A DNA stretch of 10,817 nt from Phoronis ovalis (taxonomy: Eukaryota; Phoronida; Phoronidae), in contig JAOXYB010059624.1 of the NCBI GenBank assembly GCA_028565635.1, positions 1 to 10,817 of the forward strand, read 5' to 3'. Below the pieces are notes generated by a model. That model was given only the letters and a program-made list of their open reading frames with translations. It ran no database searches and was not told the origin of the DNA. Shown in pieces: positions 1 through 9,500 of this stretch (the stretch's first letter is position 1; each line of letters opens with the position of its first letter). Position numbers and translations under genes: made by a program.

Positions 1-1276
1 TATTCCGACAATGATGATCATTTTGCAATTTAACATTTTTCTTTTGAACTCACTTGTGCTTTCAAATGGGTTACTTCTATATCCACCAACTTTAAATAGC
101 TTGTAAGGATTGTCCATATTCTGCTGGCAGACACTAGAATCACTGCAGTTGGTGCTAGGTAGAAGTTGCTTACAAAATGCTATGAAAAATGTACAGTTTG
201 TTGTCTGATTTCCGACCAGGCAAAGCCCTTCATTCGTAAACTGCCAGTAGTCAGCTCTAAAAAGCAAATCACAAACATTTTCTGACAGGAGTTTGAGTGA
301 CTTCTAATAAAAATGTAGACTGTTTTTTTAAAAACTGATATTCATACATGAGGTTATCCCGTTACTGAAGATTTCTTAACATTATAACTTTCTTCTAGCT
401 ACTTTGCCATGTTCCAGTTTGCTTTAGTATTTTGAATACAGACTTGTCTTCTTAATTGGTTATTGTGTCCCACTAATTAAACTGTGTAACTAACCACTAA
501 TCAAGTATCTACCCAGTATGTGTCTCATAAATAGCCTTGACATTTTTTTTTAACTTCACAAACTTGACAATTACAATTATTCCTGATTACTGTCTTTTAC
601 ACAGTCTGCTTTCTTCCCAAGTTCAACAACCTGCTCACAATTGTGTTTTTAAAAATATGTTTAACTTTAACTTCAAATTTATTTAATAAAAAAATATGGA
701 CCCAGTTGCAAAGGTACAAGCAGAGGTTTTACCCATTTACCCAGTTTATAATCATTTCCCATTTCACCAGAAGTTTTGTGCTGCATATAAGTATAGGTTT
801 TAAGAGAGATTATACATTCAAGACAACTTCAAACTAGCTTAATTGTGTTTAATGTGTTTTAGATATACTTGTACTAGTGGCATAAAAACATGTATAATAT
901 TACAAAGGTGAGTTGAAAACAGCGCAAACACAATAGTCTAAAGCTAGAACCTTATAATTTATGGCAAAAAGTATAACGATCACAGAGACAGTAACATATC
1001 TAGACACAGTAGAAGCTTAGCTGCACATATTCTCGGCATATTTACGATGCCATGAAAATTAAAGAAAATGAGCTGCTGAAAGAGACAAATGTAGTACTGG
1101 TATAATTTCTGTTAAGTTTTTGGCAACTTTATTTATCGCGAAATATAACTAGGTGGTCTATACTTATTTCTCTGGTATATCTTTATGTTCATTGTACTAT
1201 ATTCACTTTAGTTTGTAGTAGACACCTGCACATTGAACATGAAATTCAAGGGCTAGTACCTATTATATAAATACAT
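1..1276. other. Intergenic or unannotated DNA, no gene seen
   Basis: This stretch is AT-rich, with stops frequent in all six frames. The longest open frame (643-837, +) begins at a non-ATG codon and has no recognisable domain. Several AATAAA hexamers occur, which is expected by chance at this base composition. It could be intergenic, or part of an intron or 3' UTR of a neighbour beyond the left edge; nothing here decides that. Confidence 0.5.
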
Positions 1277-1429
1277 TGAAAACGCTTCTTAAATCCACAA
1301 TTTTTGACACTTTAATGTATTTTTTGCATAATTATACCACCAAATATTTCCTAATTATCCGACGGTTTTTTTTCAACTGCGGGAAGTGCCAGTGTTTTCA
1401 TTCACTGTACATACGAGGGTGCTATTGCC
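1277..1429 (+). repeat. Diverged direct repeat, copy A
   Basis: This segment and 1647-1811 share the same ordered series of matching blocks: a TGAAA..GC.CTTCTTAAAT block, a TTG.CACTTT block, a TTATACC.CC block, an AAATATTTCCT block, then a T-run followed by CAACTGCG, and finally GGTG.TATTGCC. Copy A carries about 30 extra bases between CAACTGCG and the last block. The collinear order argues for common descent, either a local duplication or two insertions of one dispersed repeat. The repeat family is not recognised. Confidence 0.65.
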
Positions 1430-1533
1430 ACGTCCGAGTGATGTAATCACTGCAGTAAGTGAACTCACCTAGATTTGCATTGTGTAATAAATGTACTATT
1501 TTGTATATTTTATTCAAAATTGTAACCCTTATT

Positions 1534-1640
1534 GCGTAACGTGCGTTAACGTGCCTTGCTGTTAAAAGTCCTCTTTTTACGCGTTTTTTTCAAACACGCG
1601 TACCCGGAAGCCATTGATTTGAGCCGAACCCGGGTGATTG
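1534..1640. other. CpG-rich patch between the two repeat copies
   Basis: Within otherwise CpG-poor, AT-rich DNA this segment packs many CpGs. It holds a near-tandem GCGTAACGT / GCGTTAACGT pair at 1534-1553, two ACGCGT palindromes at about 1579-1602, and paired CCCGG/CCGGG-type sites at about 1603-1632. Immediately after it, at about 1643-1655, lies a perfect short hairpin (GTGCT-GAA-AGCAC). It may be a regulatory patch or simply the younger part of a repeat. I see no coding potential. Confidence 0.35.
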
Positions 1641-1646
1641 AGGTGC

Positions 1647-1811
1647 TGAAAGCACTTCTTAAATTATCAGTCAGCTTTTGCCACTTTTAAATTTTTTCCC
1701 CTATATTATACCGCCATGAAATATTTCCTTATTGTCAACAGTTATTGCATCTGCTAATACTGTCTTTTGAAATCACCGAATTTTTTTTTCAACTGCGAAG
1801 GTGTTATTGCC
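1647..1811 (+). repeat. Diverged direct repeat, copy B
   Basis: This is the second copy of the repeat at 1277-1429, in the same orientation and starting about 370 bases further on. It has about 33 extra bases before the T-run/CAACTGCG block that copy A lacks, and it lacks the extra bases copy A carries after that block. The start of an otherwise unexplained open frame (first ATG 1860, stop 2322-2324) lies just beyond its right end. Confidence 0.65.
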
Positions 1812-2679
1812 TGCGCTGAATATTTCAAGCCAAATAGTCGAGCAACGAAGTTTTCTTACATGACCGATCCAAGATGCCATGACCGATTGGCATATAAAAA
1901 TCGAATTGCTTGTTTAAAGTATGAACTAAAACAAATAGAGTTCAAGTATCTTGACACTTTCGTGAAAAGTGTTACTGTACTCTTAAAAACGTTTATTGGC
2001 CTCGTAATCCCTAATCATTGGCAATTTCTCTTCTGCGGAATCTCTTTAAAAATTTTAAGCCAGTTGAACATGAATCAAGCCCTTCCTTGTGAAAAGGACC
2101 ATATGGCACTATTGCGCTCATTTGGTTTTAAGACTTACCTTGTGAGATTATTGATATCGTATCCCTCAGCCCCACATATTTCTTCACCTATACCGTCCCT
2201 GCCAGCACCACCACGCCTACTTTGTGTATCATGGGAAACCTCATATATCAATGAAGACTGGCAATATTTAGTCCATATGAGCAACGTCAGTGTTAAAACT
2301 GCGTACAAAATCATAATTATTTAAACCGCATCGATATTACATCAAGTAGAGTTGATTCGTATTTATTTAAAATGACAGTCATATGATATAAATTGCTTAT
2401 CACGTCACGTATCGGTACAACGTAGCTGGTCAAATCAAAGGTCGAATGGATGTCACAAATGGCTAAATGACAACAAATTACTATTAAACAGAAAAAGTTT
2501 TTTAAAAAGTTCAAGGAAATCAATATGCATGTAACAACACGTTTTTGTGACTTGCAATCTACTATATTATCGAAACACGGGTATCAGCACCCGGTCATCA
2601 CCATCACCACAGCAAAGCTGTTTTTTGGTAGTTTGCTATCCCACTCTTTTGTGATTAGAGGTGAATTTAAATAATCACT
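1812..2679. other. Unassigned region with one unexplained open frame
   Basis: A + strand frame stays open from the repeat boundary to a stop at 2322-2324. Its first ATG is at 1860, which would give 154 residues. The predicted product resembles no family I know, has no convincing domain, and sits beside repeat DNA, so I do not call it a gene. From 2325 to 2679 the sequence is AT-rich with no supported feature; the minus-strand frame at 2317-2523 looks like chance. Confidence 0.4.
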
Positions 2680-2684
2680 TCCGT

Positions 2685-2870
2685 TTAATTGGTCGTAAGT
2701 TGTAAGTTGGGAACGTTTTCTTGATAATTTTTTTAAAATGAATTGATAACCAATTCGGAACACGGAGTAGGATTACGGTAAATTAAATACGTCATACTGT
2801 CAAATTACCTTATTGGTGTTTGAGTACGGATTAAAATATATATGCTCCGCAAGGAAGATTGGCGTAGAGT
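2685..2870 (+). promoter_or_regulatory. Candidate AGGF1 promoter region
   Basis: CCAAT-type pentamers occur at about 2688-2692 (ATTGG), 2751-2755 (CCAAT) and 2812-2816 (ATTGG). About 20 bases after the last one is a TATA-like run, TATATAT, at 2837-2843, and 300 bases further on is the AGGF1 start codon. If the TATA-like run is used, transcription would begin near 2865-2875. All of these motifs are short and frequent in AT-rich DNA, so this is a positional suggestion only. Confidence 0.3.
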
Positions 2871-3060
2871 ATTACCGCTGAGGTCCCGGACTAGAGTCTC
2901 GATCGAGTCGAGAGTTGCACAGGCAGAGCATTGTAGCCCACACTACACTACACTACAGGTTATGAAAGACGACGAAACAGGCCAGATTAGTGTTAGGACA
3001 CATGATCAGTATCATAGTAGATTGGGCCTAGGATTTGGACTAGTTCTAATGAAGTTGTAA
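2842..3060 (+). CDS. Candidate upstream ORF in the AGGF1 leader (72 codons)
   Basis: An ATG at 2842 opens a frame ending at 3058-3060, 77 bases before the AGGF1 start. The predicted peptide is arginine-rich at its beginning and matches no family I recognise. The ATG overlaps the TATA-like run, so either the transcript starts upstream and carries this whole frame, or it starts downstream and keeps only the part from the internal ATG at 2962 (32 codons). It may be translated as a regulatory uORF or not at all. A second, very short frame (ATG 3102, a further in-frame ATG at 3117, stop 3126-3128) follows it. Confidence 0.25.
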   Translation: MLRKEDWRRVLPLRSRTRVSIESRVAQAEHCSPHYTTLQVMKDDETGQISVRTHDQYHSRLGLGFGLVLMKL

Positions 3061-3137
3061 ATCGTCAGCGTACCGATATTGTGTTTTGCAATTTACTTTT
3101 CATGAGCATATATTTTATGAAATTTTAAGACATAGTG

Positions 3138-3587
3138 ATGGAAGATTACATAGAAGAAAAGATTACAAAACTTAACCAAGAACTGTCTTCAACGCAAACA
3201 GAGTTGAAGAAAACGTTGAAAAAGCTTGCTATAATTGAACACAAGTATGAAAAATCCATTGCTTATAATGAAGATCTTTGCAAAGAGATAGATAAACTTA
3301 ACAGAGATTTGCATAGTTTGCGCAAATCAAGGAACAAATCAAAAAGTGTAGGCACCCAAGTTGAAGGATCAAAATTACATCAAATATGCAGTGAAGATCA
3401 CACTGCATCCATTATGTCACCAACAGTCATCCCTGATAAAGACATTGACATCAACAATGATACCGAGAGTCCAATTACAGAATGTTTGAAAGATGTAGCA
3501 GAGTCTGCCATGAATCAGTCAGGCTTCGTATATGATGAACATTATGGATTGTACTATGACTACAACACTGGATATTACTATGATTCT
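3138..3587 (+). CDS. AGGF1: AGGF1 exon 1: coiled coil and first half of OCRE
   Basis: Encodes residues 1-150. Residues 1-65 have heptad-like spacing of Leu/Ile with many Lys and Glu, as in a coiled coil. A Ser/Lys stretch then leads into Val71-Gly-Thr-Gln-Val-Glu76, which resembles a dynein light chain LC8 anchor. Residues 77-128 look disordered. The OCRE domain begins at Gly129-Phe-Val-Tyr132, and its first aromatic repeat runs to Asp149. The exon ends in phase 0 at a consensus GTAAGT donor. Reading on past the donor would give a stop at 3681-3683. An AG at 3134-3135 could serve as an acceptor if there is a leader intron. Confidence 0.9.
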
Positions 3588-6500
3588 GTAAGTGCAAGCC
3601 AGATTATCAATTCAGACTTTTCCACGCTTAGTTGTACATTAGAATCCCCTACCACCCACAGTGGTAACATTCTACTGATTTGACACCCATACTCGTTTTT
3701 ATGCACATAGTTCATGTAGACGTACCCTCTGCAGTATTATTGTTGGTGCACATAATGCTTTAACCACTGTACTTGGTACATCTATAGCTGCGAAAGCAAA
3801 GCGCTGCCTGGTCGATTCGAAGGTTGTTTTACGAAGGCCGAAGGTTGGCGGGTGTTATAGGGTAGTGGTATTTTAGAAGGAGCCTGAAAAATGGCTTAAA
3901 CATCAATCCGAAATTTTGACGTTTTGTCTGCGGTCTTTCCCCATTCATTGAACATTTGTACATCAATATTTCATCCACTAATGATAATTTTATAAAATAT
4001 TAGCCCAATGAGAGAAAACAGCCAGAGACGGGCAACAATAACATATTCGGGAATAGATGGCACTTTCTTAAATACTAAAAAGGTAGATGTCATTCTTTTT
4101 TGTCAACTAACAACAAATACATATTTTTATCAATTGTGCTCGTAAAATATGTGACCTAGTATCCTATGATGATTATTTTGATAAGAAGTTGTAAAATTTA
4201 TGCACTTAGTCTATCTATGCTTAACTTGATAGGAACTCAACTGAAATGTTATAAATCTTTTTTATTTTTTTCAGAAACAGTCTCTTTATTATGACCCAAA
4301 CACTGGTGTCTACTACTATTATGATCAGAACTCTGGCAAATATGTGTTTCACTCTCAGATAGACATATCTCAGTACAGATGTCAGGGTAGTGAGTCTCAG
4401 CAGTGCAATCAGATTGTAAAAAGTGATGATAAAGGGAAAATCAAAGATAAATCAGAGGTATGTAAACTTTAATTTACTTGTAGACAGTAGTAGTTTGTTT
4501 AAAATCTGTTAAACAGTACCTGTGAATACTAACCAACTAAAATAGATGAATACAATAGGTTTTTAGAATTGGGATTACCAGTTATCATTATTCAGTTATA
4601 AGTTTATCAATGAGGAAAGGTACCACATAGTATGGCTGTTACACATCTGTCAGTTGATTATGTAATCAACACAGTAGTCATTTGGATAAAAATTCCATTT
4701 TTGGAGAGACACATTTGAAAAAGATGTAAGTAAAAAAAATTGGCTCTCAAACTTTGAAATTTTGCTTTTTTTAAGCAATAGAGTCTTCTCATGGCTGTTC
4801 CATCAGTTGACTTACCCCCTTGTTTTCTTGTTTATGCAAACTATCAATCAATTGCACCATGAATAAGGGTTTATCTGACTTTAAAAAATCAGGAAACAAA
4901 ATTGTAGAAAATTGAGTATTATTGAGTACATGCATGTATAGATTACATTTTGTATTAAACAATGCTCCTAATAAATATTGTATTCATTGTTTTAGCAGGA
5001 TACAGATGTTTTTAGACTGTCCAAAAGTTTGTTCAATTTGAGAATAGAACAGACAAGACAACATTATCTAGGTAAATATAACACCCTACTGTCTCATTGA
5101 TTACAGAGAAAAAAGAAGAAGAAACAGGCAAATGAGTTTAAAGAGAAACATAAGAATAATAAAATAACTCATCATTTTAAAAAGAAACATCAAGAAAAAG
5201 ACAATTTTGTGGAAGAATTTGACTCTGAAGATGAAGATCACAATATGGTGGTGGCTGAAGGAAATGTGGATATACAACATGAAGTTAAAGTTGTCAACCA
5301 TGATTCAGATGTGGAGATGACAGAAGCCTGTCATTATGACGATGCCAAAACCTGTGATGGTGATGAGGACTCTTTGAATAGTAGTAGCAGTGATGACAGC
5401 AGTGACATAGAGGAGGGTGAAATAACCAAATCTTCATCCAGCAGTGAAGACAATAGCAGAGGTGACCAGTGCAACTCAGTATCTTTACATGACAAATAAT
5501 ACTTTTTTTGTACACTTTACCAGGCAGATACACTTTGGCTGAAGGTTATACTAGTCTTTTCGTTTCTTAAGGTGCCATATGGACAGTTCAGGAGTTCTAC
5601 TGTTGCTTGCATTTTTAGCTGTCTGTTTATTACATTTTTATTAATAAAAATTCACGAAACAGGGATTAGTAGAAATTAGAGATCTGATATAATTTGATTA
5701 AGGACAAACAAATATAGGTGCAAAACTAGTTATTTTGTCAAAATTATGTCTTATATTTAAATTCAAGCGTTGTTTATGCAAATTCTGCCAAAATGGCATC
5801 TCTTACATAACTAATAAGTGACAATTTAACTATTGTGTGTATCGCGGGTAGCCATTTCTTACAACTACCCATACTCCACCTTAATATTTTATGTGACCAG
5901 GTAATAATAATAATAGTAAAAATTATTAAAATCTACAAGAACTACAATTTATTGTATGAAAAGCGGGCTGCAAAAATGTAATTTTTTTACACTTAAAAGG
6001 AAAAAAGCAAATTTTATAAAATATCAACTATATTTTATTAGTTACAGATAATTTTACAATCAGGCCACTGCAATTTACATAACTTTCCTTAAATGTGAAA
6101 TTTGCTGCAGAATTTTTTGTTTCCATCTGTTTAACCTTTTAGTATCTGCTTTTATATAAATGTTACTTCAGTATACTCAGTTCATTATTAGCTCAATTGT
6201 AACATATTATTTGATTTGATTCTAGTTGCCCAGTTTTTGGCACATGCTTTATTATTTTGAAGAAGGTGTTAGGTTGTCCAATAGTTATAATGTTTGAGTT
6301 GTTCTTGCTTGTTTTATAGAATCATCGCCATTTCACTGGCCCCCGTGTATTCGCGTCATTGTCCAAGAATCAGATTGCTTGGATGAAGGTTCATTATTCA
6401 TTCTAACATGTACTGGTGCCACCATTGGCAGAGAGAAAGATTTGGGACATGCTATAAGAATACCAGATCTCAATGTTAGCAAGGTAAATATAACTAAAAC

Positions 6501-9500
6501 TTAAGATATGTAATATCTGCTTTCAAAACATATTGTGGAAGTGAGAAATCGGATGCTTGTGATACTTTACAAAAATACTATGCCATTCAAAACTTGACTC
6601 ATATTTTTATTCTGTGTTTTATAGATGCATTGTGAAGTGACTTATGATGAAATTAGCAGAAAATATTTCGTTAAAGATCATGCGAGCCAGAATGGCACAT
6701 ATGTCAACTTGGTTAGAATATCTGAAGTAAGTTTCTTTTTAGCAAGCTTGTAACTTCTACTGACAGTCTTGTACTTGGTAGCAAATTCTTTATAAAAAAT
6801 TGATTTATGTTAGCAATATTTCAACACCTGTTTGCATATTCAAGGGACGAAATAATTTGAGACATAATCACAGTTTAGTTTGTATTTGTAAATAAATAGT
6901 CTTCATACTGATAAGTTAAACATGGATATTATGAGATATTCATTATATCTTATTAATACTATTATAATGTTTCTTTACTTTAGCCCAAAATTATGGGAAG
7001 TTCTCATCCACTCAATCATGGTGATTTAGTAGGAATAGGGGGAACAAAGTTTTTATTCCACATTCACCCAGGGACAGAGACATGTGATCAGTGTGAACCG
7101 GGATTAGTACAAGCTGAGATTGCTGCAAAACAACAAGAAAACAAAGGTAGAGTGCACATACAGTGGATATCAGTTCTATGCTATTATCAAAACTACAGAA
7201 AATACTTTGAAGAATATGTTGCAATTGATTAGGAAGTGTTCCTTATAATTGTAGTGGATGTTCAATGTTTCTATAGACTATTTGTATGAACTTGTCAAAG
7301 CCACCATCGTGATCAATGCATGAACCCAATTGATCATACCGGTTTTGTGCCTGGATTCCTGCAAGCGCTGAGAACTGCATCATTGTTTTGTGCCTGGAAT
7401 CCTGCAAGTGCTAAGAACTGCATCATTGTTTTGTGCCTGGAATCCTGCAAGTGCTAAGAACTGCATCATTGTTTTGTGCCTGGAATCCTGCAAGCGCTGA
7501 GAACTGCATCATTGTTTTGTGCCTGGACTCCTGCAAGCACTGAGAACTGCATCATTGTTTTTTCTCAAAATGCGTATGCTAGGAACTTTCAGATTCTCCC
7601 AGTGATCATGACAGTGGCTCCACCAGGTGCATGCAAATATTATGGATGTTTACATATAGAGATGAATGTTATTGATTCTTACATGGTGTTTTACCTTACA
7701 GAGGTTGTTCAGATTCTAAGTAAAGAAGAAAAAGAAATACAAAGAAAAAGAGAATTAAAAAAAATCAGAAAAAAGTATGGTTTGGAGGTATTAAAAGCTG
7801 TTGTTTTGATTTATTATTTGATGTTAGTAGTTGATTTTGAATACAAAATTAACCTGAATCCTCGGAAGTGAAAATAAGACAACTTCAAATTGACATCCAC
7901 TTCCGTATGCAGCATATCATTAGATAATATTTTTGTAATAAAGAAATTTACTGTGTGATATTTACACTTTTTTAATTTTGGTTTCTGTCATTTCTCATAA
8001 TAAAGAACTTATCCTAGCTAAATTCATGCCTATTTGCTCACATTGTACTGTTTGGATCCACGGGGACCATTTATATGCATGGGGATTTTTTTTTAAAGAT
8101 TTTGCTATGCCATCAAAGGAACTGTTTTGCCCACGTTTAACCATATAGTTGGAAACCATATACGATGACACTACGCCACCTAGTTGAAATACAGGGCTTG
8201 GAAGAAAGTAAATAGAATCATACGAAAATTAGAAAGTTGTCAGAGTTATTCTTTCAATGTTATTTGTTGTACAATATTTACTTACTCGATTTCAGAGAGC
8301 TCCTTACGTGAACAGCCAGCAAGCCATCAATAACCCAGCTTATCAAGATAAAGCTGCGGAGAGGAGGAAAACAAAGGGTAGTGACAACCCCTACCAGAAA
8401 GATGACGAACCAGCATCAGTTAACAAGTAAGCATGGCTGTCAAATGTACCGACTACAAGTGGTTGTTCACTGTACGTTTTTGTTTCCTGGTAGTTGAATT
8501 ATAGCAAATTAGAAGTGCAACTGTTGTCAACATTTTGAAGTTCAGTATATACCAGGAGACGCGAAATATATTATAGGACACATTTGATTACACTGATATT
8601 GAAAAATATGATTTGAATCATGAAATATGTTTCCTTTGTTTTGACGTGTATTTGTAACTTGTAATAATGAACATGTGTATTCAAAAACATGGAACAGAGG
8701 TCTAAAGTTTAATAAAATAAATAAATTTAAAATAATTTACTCCTTGCTTTTCCTTTTTCATGTACATTCTGTCAAAACAATTAATAGTCATTATATCTAT
8801 TTTTTGGAAAAAAGTTAATCCTATAATGTCAAGAAGTGAGTTTAAAAACACTCATGTTATGGTAAAAAACAAGGTGCTGCAGGGTCTCAGTGTTAACATA
8901 CCAACTTTTATAATATTCGCTTACTTTGTTGAGCAAATAAGTATACTATCTTAACACTGTATCACAATTCATGCATTTTCAGCATAGATATTTTTTTTAG
9001 AGCCATATGTAGCAGTAATGTTGGACACAAACTGATGGAGAAAATGGGTTGGAAGTCTGGGGAATCCCTTGGCAAGTCTCAGGCAGGAATAAAAGAACCA
9101 GTAAGTGCATCACACTCAGCAGACCTGCATGAACAATTGGCAGCAATATTTATCTGTTATTTATGTATCACTAGACTCTCCCAAGCCACTCTAAGACTGT
9201 CATGTGCTCACTGTTTCTGATATAATTATGTTGGAGTATGTCCATTTTATATGGCTTGCAGATTATTTGGCTCTGTAATAACTTGTTTAGTGATTGATAA
9301 CAATTGTGTGGTACCTTTGATTGTTTTAAAATTTGCAGCTAAGTATGGAAAAGCTAGAAACTGCTATAAGATTATGAGAAACTAATAAGGGAACTCCGTT
9401 ACTGAATTTGTAAATTGATTGGTAGTTAAACGTTAGTTATCTTGCTCACTGCCAGTACCTTAAATATCAGCCTTTTAGTGTTTAAATACTTTAAAGTTGT

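Noticed and set aside
643-837. 64-codon + strand open frame
   Set aside because: Starts at a non-ATG codon, has no domain, and its composition looks like translated AT-rich non-coding DNA.
2317-2523. 68-codon minus-strand open frame
   Set aside because: No family resemblance and no splice or promoter context; it probably arises by chance.
3805-3830. tRNA gene suggested by GGTCGATTCGA
   Set aside because: I see no matching acceptor, D or anticodon arms around it.
5101-5533. Two minus-strand open frames opposite AGGF1 exon 3
   Set aside because: They are reverse-strand shadows of the Lys-rich and acidic coding sequence; their Phe/Leu and His/Cys runs are the complement of Lys and Asp/Ser codons.
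7012-7224. 70-codon minus-strand open frame opposite exon 6
   Set aside because: Shadow of the FHA-coding exon and the start of intron 6.
7342-7556. CRISPR-like array
   Set aside because: The 43-base units are directly adjacent with no spacers, and the setting is an animal intron, so it is a minisatellite.
8052-8096. Further copy of the G-run/T-run element in intron 7
   Set aside because: CGGGGACCAT and GGGGATTTTTTTTT are reminiscent, but the CCAG anchor and period are missing, so similarity is not established.
8760-8954. 64-codon open frame inside intron 8
   Set aside because: No domain, and no in-phase splice sites linking it to exons 8 and 9.
9035-9220. G-patch open frame as a separate small protein
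   Set aside because: It is exon 9 read on into intron 9; a GTAAGT donor at 9101 and continuation of the G-patch at 9667 explain it.
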